Of a stretch of DNA of 14,969 bases, positions 1-6,099 are shown one piece after another. The stretch is taken from NCBI GenBank assembly GCA_964515755.1, contig CAZEVK010000033.1, forward strand, positions 1-14,969, read 5' to 3'. Source of the stretch: JAGVLN01 sp964515755. Lineage in GTDB: Bacteria > Pseudomonadota > Alphaproteobacteria > Rickettsiales > JABSSG01. A model generated the notes under the pieces. The model ran no database searches. It was given only the letters and a program-made list of their open reading frames with translations, and was not told the origin of the DNA. Both the position numbers and the translations under genes were made by a program. How positions within the stretch are numbered: position 1 is the stretch's first letter; each line of letters begins with the position of its first letter.

Positions 1-19
1 GGATAATTACCATTATCAC
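1..19. repeat. Palindromic site GATAAT-N4-ATTATC at window edge
   Basis: GATAAT (2-7), spacer TACC and ATTATC (12-17) form perfect 6-base arms. The same arms with another 4-base spacer form the core of the long inverted repeat at 6052-6085, next to the start of a tyrosine recombinase gene; in both places the right arm continues as ATTATCAC. A recombinase or regulator binding site is an inference. The left context is cut by the window edge. Confidence 0.4.
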
Positions 20-28
20 TAACCTAAA
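3..28 (+). repeat. Degenerate direct repeat, copy 1
   Basis: The segment from ATAATTA to TAACCTAAA recurs in the same orientation at 7227-7253 with one gap and about five differences over 27 positions by eye. Both copies are followed within a few bases by GGAT. This copy contains the GATAAT palindrome. The pair could be old boundaries of a roughly 7.2-kb insertion, but in AT-rich DNA a repeat this short may be chance. Confidence 0.3.
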
Positions 29-49
29 ACTGGATCATATATTGGGGGC

Positions 50-76
50 TTGACAATTTGCAACTTCACATATAGA
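50..76 (+). promoter_or_regulatory. Candidate sigma70-type promoter (distal) for the ATPase gene
   Basis: A consensus -35 TTGACA (50-55) is followed after a short 15-base spacer by TATAGA (71-76). It lies about 170 bases before the ATPase start. Prediction by eye only. Confidence 0.3.
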
Positions 77-144
77 ACTGTATTAAAGTTTCTTGATGGG
101 CACCTTCACAACAGGACTAAACTAAATTATTGTTTTATTTAGTC

Positions 145-173
145 TTGACCAAACTAAAGTTGTATACTATTTT
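145..173 (+). promoter_or_regulatory. Candidate sigma70-type promoter (proximal) for the ATPase gene
   Basis: TTGACC (145-150), a 17-base spacer and TATTTT (168-173) give an acceptable -35/-10 pair about 70 bases upstream of the ATG at 244. A small inverted repeat, GACTAAA (115-121) with TTTAGTC (138-144), sits just upstream and might be an operator. Prediction by eye only. Confidence 0.35.
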
Positions 174-243
174 AGTATTGAAGAATTAAAGCATTGCCTA
201 AGCATTAGAGTAAATCAATAACTTTAATATAAAAGAAACTAAT

Positions 244-1434
244 ATGAAAAGAATCTACTCAGATATAATAAACAAGCATTTGGCAAATTTTCAGCAAATG
301 ATTTTTTTATCTGGTGGTCGGCAAGTAGGAAAAACCACCATTGCAAATAAATTACAAGATGCAGAATATCTAAACTGGGATAACATAGTCCATCGAAAAA
401 AAATGCTTACTTTATTAGAAGAGTTGGATAATTTAAAGTATTCTACTCAGTTAAAAAGTCAGAATATTATTATTTTTGATGAATTTCATAAATTTAAAAA
501 TTGGAAAAATTATATTAAAGGTTTCTATGATACTTATAAAGCTGATTATCATATAATTTTAACAGGCAGCGCTAGATTAAATATATATCGTAAAGGTGGA
601 GATAGCTTGATGGGCAGGTACTTTAACTATACGATTCATCCTTTAAGTTTAGGAGAAATTCTAAGACCAAATACTTGTAGCGGAGATGTGCAACCACCCA
701 TATCTTCCAATAATAATGAGTATGAAGTTTTGTATAAATTTGGCGGCTACCCAGACCCTTTTATAAAGCAACAAGAAGAATTTCATCTAATGTGGCAAAA
801 TTTAAGATTTCAACAATTGTTTAGAGAAGATATAAGAGATATTGAAGATATCAAGTTATTAGGTCAATTAGAAACATTAGCTTATATATTACAGCAGCAA
901 TCTGGTAGTTTACTAAAATATGCTGGTTTGGCTAATAAAGTACAAGTAAGTAGCGTGACACTCAAAAAATGGATCAAACTTCTGGAGTCATTTTACTATT
1001 GCTTTACCCTCAAACCTTATTCCACAAACGTTACTAAGTCTCTTATCAAAGAGCCAAAGATTTATTTATATGATTGGTCTGTAATTGAAGATCCAGGTAG
1101 TAGATTTGAAAATTTTATCGCTTCACATTTGTTAAAAAGTGTAGATTTATGGAATGAAACTGGGAAAGGTAAATATGAATTATATTATATTCGCACTAAA
1201 GATCAGAAAGAGGTAGATTTTTTAGTTACCAAAAACTCTCAGCCCTGGATTTTAGTTGAAGCTAAATTATCTAATGGTTCTATTTCCAAGAATTTGATTA
1301 ACTTCAAGAGCAAACTAAATGCAACTCATGCTTTTCAAGTTGTGCATGATTTGGAATATGTCGATAAATCTTGCTTTGACGAATATAATCCGATCATTAT
1401 ACCGGCAAGGACATTTCTTTCGCAATTAGTGTGA
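244..1434 (+). CDS. AAA-family ATPase with DUF4143 C-terminal domain
   Basis: This 396-aa protein belongs to the common prokaryotic AAA_14/DUF4143 ATPase family. Visible are a Walker A motif GGRQVGKT (residues 24-31), a Walker B strand IIIFDEF (74-80) and an LTGSARL sensor-type strand near 106-112. The C-terminal third has a restriction-nuclease-like core with EVDFLV (Asp325) and VEAK (Glu339, Lys341). The length is normal and the gene looks intact. The start is ATG with only a weak purine-rich stretch AAAAGAAA upstream. It stands alone on the + strand, with a decayed intron fragment directly downstream and no clear terminator. Members are frequent in symbionts and on mobile DNA, and have been linked to toxin-antitoxin-like or defence roles. 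No specific substrate can be named; family assignment is firm, function is not. Confidence 0.88.
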   Translation: MKRIYSDIINKHLANFQQMIFLSGGRQVGKTTIANKLQDAEYLNWDNIVHRKKMLTLLEELDNLKYSTQLKSQNIIIFDEFHKFKNWKNYIKGFYDTYKADYHIILTGSARLNIYRKGGDSLMGRYFNYTIHPLSLGEILRPNTCSGDVQPPISSNNNEYEVLYKFGGYPDPFIKQQEEFHLMWQNLRFQQLFREDIRDIEDIKLLGQLETLAYILQQQSGSLLKYAGLANKVQVSSVTLKKWIKLLESFYYCFTLKPYSTNVTKSLIKEPKIYLYDWSVIEDPGSRFENFIASHLLKSVDLWNETGKGKYELYYIRTKDQKEVDFLVTKNSQPWILVEAKLSNGSISKNLINFKSKLNATHAFQVVHDLEYVDKSCFDEYNPIIIPARTFLSQLV

Positions 1435-1477
1435 TGCGTGTTATCCATCCGATAAGATCGAGAGCATCTAAAAGTGG

Positions 1478-1625
1478 GTTGCGCCTTGAGGAAGCTCATA
1501 ATAGCTAGTAGTCTGAAATGACTGCCCTAGTAAAGCTTAGCCAGCAGCTAGGTACCGAGTCTTGCGTGCTCTGCGGTAACAAGGAGAGCGAAGCGTATGT
1601 ATGGACCTAACCTATAATGCAAGAA
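1478..1625 (+). mobile_element. Group II intron 5' fragment (domain I remnant)
   Basis: From GTTGCGCC at 1478 the sequence resembles the start of bacterial group II introns: a GUGYG-like beginning with one deviation, then a string of conserved-looking structured elements. Small stems can be drawn, such as AGTC-GAAAT-GACT and GCTCT (1568-1572) with AGAGC (1585-1589). The structured region fades into plain AT-rich DNA at about 1625. No domain V or reverse transcriptase follows, so it is a truncated, dead copy. It begins 44 bases after the ATPase stop. Identification is from memory of intron consensus, not from a search. Confidence 0.5.
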
Positions 1626-1721
1626 AAAAATAACATAATAGCAAAAAAAACAAATGCACGTATGTATCCGGCCTATAGTTAATAACCTTTAACATATAAA
1701 TAATTAAAAATTACTAGCTAT

Positions 1722-1913
1722 GGCCCTGATGGATTTCGCAAACTTACAAACTATAAACTTATTAGACAGTCGGCTTCTAAAAGAGCCACTACGCTTCCCA
1801 GTTTTTTGCAAGTTAAGGTTCGTCTTATTTACCATCAATATTATCATTTCACGCATATTCCGGACTGGAATTCTTTAATTAATTTTTAAATTTCTTTTCT
1901 CCTATCGATTTAT
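1722..1913 (-). ncRNA. Candidate IS1111-type 3' noncoding end with possible bridge (seeker) RNA
   Basis: These roughly 190 bases directly follow the stop codon of the IS110/IS1111-like transposase remnant on the minus strand. In IS1111-group elements the downstream noncoding end encodes the guide RNA of the transposase. A short hairpin GGCT...AGCC (1772-1787) and a GC-richer block, unlike the flanking AT-rich DNA, are visible on this strand. I did not verify donor- or target-guide loops. Since the transposase is broken, any RNA is probably a relic. Confidence 0.3.
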
Positions 1914-2252
1914 TTAATTACAAACTTTGCTTTCATTGTAATTGTTTCCACTATTGAGCACAGCAAACACTACTCTTGCTAATTTGTTAGCTCCTGCAAT
2001 TACTGTTTTGTTATGTCCAGATCGTTCCGATAAATTAAACATCCATCCAGTAAACTTGCTATAATCTTTTTTTTCTTTTTGGGTCTCGGTGGTGAATCGT
2101 ACTTTAGCATTAAATACTGCTCTTGCTCCCTGAATTAACAAGGTACGTAAATATACATCTCCTCTTTTGCTAATACTTAAAAGCTTCTCCTTACCTCCAC
2201 TGGAATGTTGCTTCGGTACCAGACCAAGCCATAATTGCCTGCCGTTTTTAAA
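1914..2252 (-). pseudogene. IS110/IS1111-family transposase, C-terminal remnant
   Basis: Reading the minus strand from 2252 gives FKNGRQLWLGLVPKQ, then HSSGGKEKLLSISKRGD, then YLRTLLIQGARAV. This is the typical Transposase_20 (C-terminal) signature of IS110/IS1111 recombinases, including the conserved Ser-Gly-Gly and GDxYLRTLL blocks. The frame ends at 1914 after ANKLARVVFAVLNSG, a normal family ending. The N-terminal DEDD catalytic domain (about 200 residues) is missing. Upstream of Phe the frame stays open to about 2465, but that sequence is unlike the family, so a junction lies near 2252. No sensible start codon exists; the TTG at 2141 is in the middle of the domain. A dead copy. Confidence 0.8.
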
Positions 2253-2255
2253 ACA

Positions 2256-2811
2256 GCTAGTATAAGGCTTTTCCTTCCCAGCTTTGAGTGCTTCTCTAAT
2301 AGTAACTAATTGGTAATTTGGCTCTCCTACAAATTCTTTCGCTTCTTTTTTTGATTCATTATTGCTCTCTTTTATATCTACTTTTTCTTTTGTTGCACTG
2401 CTTGAAGTAGAGGTTAAGGCCGACCCTGCACTTATGGTTTCCGTGTTCCGCCTAAGAAGTAAGTGTTAACTTAGCAGCCTGCTGTAGACCGGGAAGATTG
2501 ATTAGTTACGAGAAAACTACGGCCAGCATTCCCTCCTTCTTCCATTGATGGTATCAGCTATTTACCATCATTTGCTGTCACGGTCCTTAAACACAGGTTC
2601 AATTATTTTCAGCATATTAACTACCTAATACTTACCTGTTTATATAGCTAACAGGAGGGTAACTCACTCACGTTTCTTACCCCGTGTATTTATAACACTT
2701 TGCTACATATTGTCCCATTCGCTCTTTATTCAGAATGGTAGGTTCATCCAGTAGCATGGATGGTGGTTTTTTTTTAAAGCCACAACTTCTTATGGCGACT
2801 TCGTATCGCAC
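2256..2811 (-). mobile_element. Group II intron 5' portion, truncated and fused to IS remnant
   Basis: On the minus strand the sequence beginning GTGCGATACG at 2811 matches the canonical 5' end of group II introns (GUGYG). It continues for several hundred bases with stems expected of a folded domain I: GGGTAA (2657-2662) with TTACCC (2677-2682), CCTGTT (2635-2640) with AACAGG (2650-2655), and GATGGTA (2547-2553) with TACCATC (2563-2569). From about 2465 downward an open frame without start codon runs into the transposase remnant at 2252; it could be the beginning of a lost intron-encoded protein or unrelated. No reverse transcriptase motif, domain V or 3' end was found. There is no intact gene in 2253-2861. 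Confidence 0.5.
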
Positions 2812-2843
2812 GGCCTATCAGCAACATAGCTGCGGAAATTCCT
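2812..2843 (+). repeat. Diverged copy of the module's terminal repeat
   Basis: GGCC at 2812-2815 followed by a CAACATAGCTGCGGAAA core resembles the terminal repeat at 3701 (GGCCC then TAACGTAGCTGCTAAA), with about 17 of 24 positions shared. It lies exactly against the GTGCG start of the minus-strand intron fragment, so it may be the 5' exon (insertion target) of that intron. Similarity is modest. Confidence 0.35.
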
Positions 2844-2861
2844 ATTAGCATATTATACGAA

Positions 2862-3182
2862 CTATGACCCTATCTGATCTTCTTTTCTACCAGCTATTAA
2901 TTCTACTAAATCTTTTTCTATAGTTTTGAAAAATTCTTTACTTAACTCAGCAACTGCTACCAAATCTACTTTTATAGTAAGATTGGATTCATCTAATGAT
3001 TCTTTTATTTCAAATACCTCTAAAGATGGTATATCTTCAAAGTAACAAATATCAATATCAGAATATCTTTTAGAGTGTCCCTTTACACGAGATCCGTATA
3101 CATAAAATCGATAAGGATATCTAGACAGTATGTCTAATAACAATTTTTTATCATTTTTGTCTATAACAATCTTATTTTTCAT
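2862..3182 (-). CDS. Minimal nucleotidyltransferase (MNT) of a HEPN-MNT pair
   Basis: A 106-aa protein of the MNT/pol-beta superfamily. It shows the GSR motif in VYGSRVKG (residues 28-35), the DxD metal-binding pair at Asp42 and Asp44 (SDIDI), and a third acidic residue at Asp73 in KVDLV, so the active site looks complete. In characterised HEPN-MNT systems the MNT enzyme adds AMP to the HEPN toxin and neutralises it; whether this HI0073-type protein does the same is inferred. Its ATG at 3182 lies inside the end of the upstream HEPN gene (11-base overlap), which implies translational coupling. Length is typical. The downstream side meets the intron and IS debris. Confidence 0.88.
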   Translation of the reverse strand: MKNKIVIDKNDKKLLLDILSRYPYRFYVYGSRVKGHSKRYSDIDICYFEDIPSLEVFEIKESLDESNLTIKVDLVAVAELSKEFFKTIEKDLVELIAGRKEDQIGS

Positions 3183-3570
3183 TACCTATCTTCTTCTCTA
3201 GTTTTTCTATTAGTTTACTTAATTCTTTCTCAAAAATTGGAACAATATCTATTATTTCTTTTAACACAAACTCATTATACGTATGAACCGTTTTGTTTCT
3301 TATTATGATAAAATCAAGCCATAGTCTCACATTTTCTATAAGTCCATTGCGACCAGCTTCTCTAAAACTTTCTCTGGGAGAACTAACTGCGACACCTTCA
3401 TTATAAAGAAACCTCTTTATTGTCTTCCAGGCTAATTCATAACAAAACTCAAACGCTTGCACAACTCCTGCTTTTTCTATTTCAGTGTTCGCACTCTCTA
3501 TAAACTTCTTTAAGGTCGTGTGTGCTTTCTTTAAGATTTCTAAATTAATATCTTCTATCTCTCCAGCCAT
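3172..3570 (-). CDS. HI0074-family HEPN protein (nucleotidyltransferase-associated, putative toxin)
   Basis: A 132-aa helical protein of the HI0074 nucleotidyltransferase substrate-binding family. Family landmarks are FEFCYELAWKT, the SPRESFREA segment, GLI..VRLWLDF and RNKTVHTYNE. The last contains the HEPN RNase-type motif R-x4-H (Arg and His five residues apart). An in-frame TTG at 3582 would add four residues, but its AGAGG purine block would be only one base away. ATG at 3570 is preferred, although its spacing to that block (13 bases) is long. The gene is first in a two-gene operon with the MNT enzyme. In related systems the HEPN partner is an RNA-cleaving toxin; here that is inferred from family and gene order. 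Confidence 0.85.
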   Translation of the reverse strand: MAGEIEDINLEILKKAHTTLKKFIESANTEIEKAGVVQAFEFCYELAWKTIKRFLYNEGVAVSSPRESFREAGRNGLIENVRLWLDFIIIRNKTVHTYNEFVLKEIIDIVPIFEKELSKLIEKLEKKIGNEK

Positions 3571-3648
3571 ATTTCTATTCAAACCTCTAAATTAATAATT
3601 ATATCTTTAAACAACAAATAATTTTCTTGACTCATTCTTCTTTTCCAG

Positions 3649-3667
3649 TAACCTGTAAAACAGGTTA
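3649..3667. promoter_or_regulatory. Perfect palindrome upstream of HEPN-MNT operon, possible operator
   Basis: TAACCTG (3649-3655), TAAAA and CAGGTTA (3661-3667) form a perfect 7-base inverted repeat about 80 bases before the HEPN start. On neither strand does a T-run follow, so it is not a standard terminator. Autoregulation of such operons is common, hence the operator guess. Confidence 0.3.
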
Positions 3668-3700
3668 TGTACATAATCTTAATAGAAATCCTACCTTTAA

Positions 3701-3736
3701 AGGCCCAGTAGTAACGTAGCTGCTAAAACGGCAATC
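3701..3736 (+). repeat. Left terminal inverted repeat of the recombinase module
   Basis: Begins AGGCCCAGTAGTAACG, continues TAGCTGCTAAAACGGCAATC and reads inward. It matches 7475-7440 on the opposite strand in 35 of 36 positions (A versus G at one site). The core is itself a rough palindrome around ACGT. It starts just past a small CCTTTAAAGG palindrome. Confidence 0.75.
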
Positions 3737-3767
3737 TAGCTCAAAGTACTCTTCTATAATGCGGAAC

Positions 3768-4484
3768 TTATACCGGAAATTTTCTAATAACTTTTTCATA
3801 TTCTTCCTTTGCTTCACTGAAACTGACTAACTTATTATATTTCTCCAGCGAATCAACATATTTATGTCCTGAATATGGCTGAATTAATATATCATCTACA
3901 TTATTTTTCTTCATCCAAGTAAACAGAAAGTTCCGTAATACTCTCGGAGAAATACTTGTTTTAATACCGGCAGTTTTACTATATCGAGCTGAAATCTTTC
4001 TAATTCCTCTATCGGTGTAGGACTTTTTCCATGATGATTCAAAAAGATACTCTGCACCTTTTTTAATGCTCATTTGAATATGCATTACCAAAACCTCACG
4101 AAACCCCAGTGGAATTGGTACCATTCTATCAGTTCCCCCAACTCGAGTGCTTTTTATAGTAATCTGACAATTAGATAAATCAACTTCATTTATTTTAACC
4201 CTAATCAATTCTCCAACTCTAATGCCAGTATATAGCAAGGTTTTAATAATTACCATATTTTGTGTATCTTTTGATTGCCATACAGCTTGATAATATTTTT
4301 GGATTTCTTCTTCAGTAGGAATATAAACTTCTTTTTGTTCTTTGGGCTCTACGGTAACTTTAATTTCTAATTCTTTGCGCAGATAACGAAATACTTCTTT
4401 TAAATATGTATAATCTAATTGTTCTTTTCGAAGATATTTTGCTAATTCAATAGCTTTTTGACGAGCAGGGGTACGTTTCTTCAT
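3768..4484 (-). CDS. Tyrosine recombinase/integrase, short (238 aa)
   Basis: A phage-integrase-family catalytic domain with YTGIRVGEL (Arg89), a beta-strand lysine near IKS (Lys111), PRVLRNFLFT (Arg184), SGHKYVD (His207) and the nucleophile in EKYNKL (Tyr216). The usual His of the HxLRHT box is replaced by Arg181, which may change activity. Only about 50 residues precede the catalytic domain, so the core-binding domain is short or missing. Its ATG overlaps the stop of the upstream 95-aa gene (ATGA, 4481-4484), so translation is probably coupled. It is the last gene of the recombinase operon, ending next to the left terminal repeat. It most likely works with the 411-aa recombinase; independent activity is uncertain. 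Confidence 0.88.
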   Translation of the reverse strand: MKKRTPARQKAIELAKYLRKEQLDYTYLKEVFRYLRKELEIKVTVEPKEQKEVYIPTEEEIQKYYQAVWQSKDTQNMVIIKTLLYTGIRVGELIRVKINEVDLSNCQITIKSTRVGGTDRMVPIPLGFREVLVMHIQMSIKKGAEYLFESSWKKSYTDRGIRKISARYSKTAGIKTSISPRVLRNFLFTWMKKNNVDDILIQPYSGHKYVDSLEKYNKLVSFSEAKEEYEKVIRKFPV

Positions 4485-4768
4485 ATCGCTAACTTCTTAT
4501 TCATATCTAAAAAAATACTATAAAGATTTAGAGAGTGAATTAGAGACATAGCTCGTTTATCTTTTGTAGTCAGTCTATTCTGCCAATGGGGCAGTTTTAA
4601 AATGTACTGAATCATTAAAGTATTAATGTAAACAAGGTAAGATTGAAGTAAATGCAGTGATAGTACGTTAAGTTCTTCTATCTCGGTATTATTGGTTTTG
4701 ATAAAATTAATTTCTTCTGAAGAAAGTATCCATTTATCTAAATTTAGTTCAAGATTTTTATCTTTCAT
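4481..4768 (-). CDS. Small helical protein between two recombinases, unknown function
   Basis: I do not recognise this 95-aa protein. It is rich in Leu, Ile and Asn, without signal peptide or clear membrane segment, and looks mostly helical. It lies 21 bases after the 411-aa recombinase stop and overlaps the 238-aa recombinase start by ATGA, so all three genes are almost certainly one operon. Position and size recall TnpC, the small accessory protein of Tn554-type transposition, but no sequence similarity is claimed. Alternatively it may supply the DNA-binding arm domain that the downstream short recombinase lacks. The start is ATG at 4768. Confidence 0.7.
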   Translation of the reverse strand: MKDKNLELNLDKWILSSEEINFIKTNNTEIEELNVLSLHLLQSYLVYINTLMIQYILKLPHWQNRLTTKDKRAMSLIHSLNLYSIFLDMNKKLAI

Positions 4769-4789
4769 CTTTTGTATCTCTATTTTGTT

Positions 4790-6025
4790 CTAAAGCAAGA
4801 TTGTTTTATTTCTTGCAGATTTATGCCTTTCACGTAGTTCCACGTCTATATATTTGTCGGTAATAGCACTAGAACTGTGCCCAGCATCATCTCGAACATG
4901 CTCTTTGGGTCTAACTTTTACATCATCTGAAATTCCAGTATGTCTGAGCCAATGTACAGTAGCTACCATTAAAGATTCAGCCTCTCCAATAAAGCCATCT
5001 GTGTTTAAATCTTCTATAGCTCTATCAAAACAGTTTTGAACAATATCTCTAATATGATTGGTACTACTTATTGGTCCCTTACCTCTGGTTTTAGGTAGTA
5101 GAAAGCTGTTATCAGCCAAAGAGGGGAGGGGGGTAAGTTTTAAATGACTTCGCCAACGTTTTAATGCTTCTAACATACTATTGCTTACAGCTATTTGTCT
5201 TTGTTTGTTCCCTTTTCCAACTGTAGTAAACCACCAATTATTATCACTATCGCAAGTAAAATCATTCATTTTTGGAATCCAGCGTTTACTGGCAGTAAGT
5301 TCAGAGATTCTTAAATACATCGAATATAATGCAGACATGATAAATAAAGTACGCTCATAATTCTCTATATCTTTATCAGCCAGATTTTTAGCCGTTTGAA
5401 TAACATAAAGCCATTGTAATTCTGATAAACGCCTAACTTTAGCCTTAGTTTGTAATTTTCTAATAAACTTGCTTTTTTGCCGAACCATTGTTACAGGATT
5501 CACTAAAACATATTCTTCTTGTTGCAAATAACTATAAAAACTGCCAATTACAGCAAAAATCTCTTTTATTGTATCTTGAGATAATTCAAAGTTTTTTGAG
5601 TCTGGTACTATACCTTTGCGATGCTCTGATTTGCTAATTGTTACAATAAATGGCTTCCACTTTGGATTAGGAACACGCTGATTATCTTGGGTAACGAATC
5701 TAGCTGGTTTATAAGTACCAATCCATTTTTTAGGTGGCTTTTGACAGAATTTTATATAATCTTCTATATCTTCACGTCTTAAATCATTTAGTGACTTTCT
5801 TACAACTAAAGCACACCATTGTAATAAGCGTTCAATTTCTCTGCGGTAAGCATTAAATGTGCCTAAACTACCTTGATAAGCTAGTAAAAAAGCTTGAGCT
5901 TTTTTTATATCATCAATATTATAATCATTTCCCAGATAAGAAAAATCATTATGCTTCTTGATATATTCAAGTGAATCAAATATAGCCAAAATCTGATTAG
6001 TTTGTTTATTCTTACTTTTTATCAT
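4790..6025 (-). CDS. Tyrosine recombinase/integrase (411 aa)
   Basis: A full-length tyrosine recombinase. The N-terminal half carries a SAM-like core-binding domain (about residues 40-180, including SLNDLRREDIEDYIKF). The catalytic domain follows with YLRISEL (Arg near 239), GKGNKQRQIAV (Lys near 271), HWLRHT (His358, Arg361), AGHSS (His383) and DKYIDV (nucleophile Tyr392), so the catalytic set is complete. It heads a three-gene operon with the 95-aa protein and the 238-aa recombinase. No clear ribosome-binding site precedes the ATG. A perfect 15-base inverted repeat lies 27 bases upstream and could be its recombination site or operator. Its likely role is strand exchange for movement of the 3701-7475 module. 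Similar integrases occur in rickettsial mobile elements. Confidence 0.9.
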   Translation of the reverse strand: MIKSKNKQTNQILAIFDSLEYIKKHNDFSYLGNDYNIDDIKKAQAFLLAYQGSLGTFNAYRREIERLLQWCALVVRKSLNDLRREDIEDYIKFCQKPPKKWIGTYKPARFVTQDNQRVPNPKWKPFIVTISKSEHRKGIVPDSKNFELSQDTIKEIFAVIGSFYSYLQQEEYVLVNPVTMVRQKSKFIRKLQTKAKVRRLSELQWLYVIQTAKNLADKDIENYERTLFIMSALYSMYLRISELTASKRWIPKMNDFTCDSDNNWWFTTVGKGNKQRQIAVSNSMLEALKRWRSHLKLTPLPSLADNSFLLPKTRGKGPISSTNHIRDIVQNCFDRAIEDLNTDGFIGEAESLMVATVHWLRHTGISDDVKVRPKEHVRDDAGHSSSAITDKYIDVELRERHKSARNKTILL

Positions 6026-6051
6026 TTTTAGGTCATTTTTAACTCTAATTC

Positions 6052-6085
6052 ACTAATGGTGATAATGAAGATTATCACCATTAGT
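6052..6085. repeat. Perfect 15-base inverted repeat between recombinase and DUF1016
   Basis: ACTAATGGTGATAAT (6052-6066), loop GAAG, then its exact complement (6071-6085). The core GATAAT-N4-ATTATC is shared with the palindrome at 2-17. The hairpin follows the DUF1016 stop and precedes the recombinase start on the minus strand, but no T-run follows on that strand, so a standard terminator is unlikely. Binding or crossover site for the adjacent recombinase is the favoured inference; a transcriptional attenuator is the alternative. Confidence 0.6.
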
Positions 6086-6099
6086 AAAAATATATTATC

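Noticed and set aside
1435..1625. tRNA or tmRNA gene in the structured block after the ATPase
   Set aside because: No cloverleaf with acceptor stem and T-arm could be drawn; the GUGYG-like start and small stems fit a group II intron fragment better.
2253..2465. Start-less open frame joined to the IS1111 transposase remnant (minus)
   Set aside because: It has no ATG, GTG or TTG start and its sequence is unlike the transposase or any family I recognise; kept only as a possible piece of intron-encoded protein.
4854..5039. Plus-strand open frame antisense to the 411-aa recombinase
   Set aside because: It lies wholly opposite a well-supported catalytic domain and shows no family features; the same holds for plus-strand frames at 6321-6626, 7694-7903, 14372-14620 and 14740-14934.
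6052..6085. Rho-independent terminator at the 15-base inverted repeat
   Set aside because: There is no run of T after the hairpin on the minus strand, and on the plus strand it is followed by A residues with no gene to terminate.
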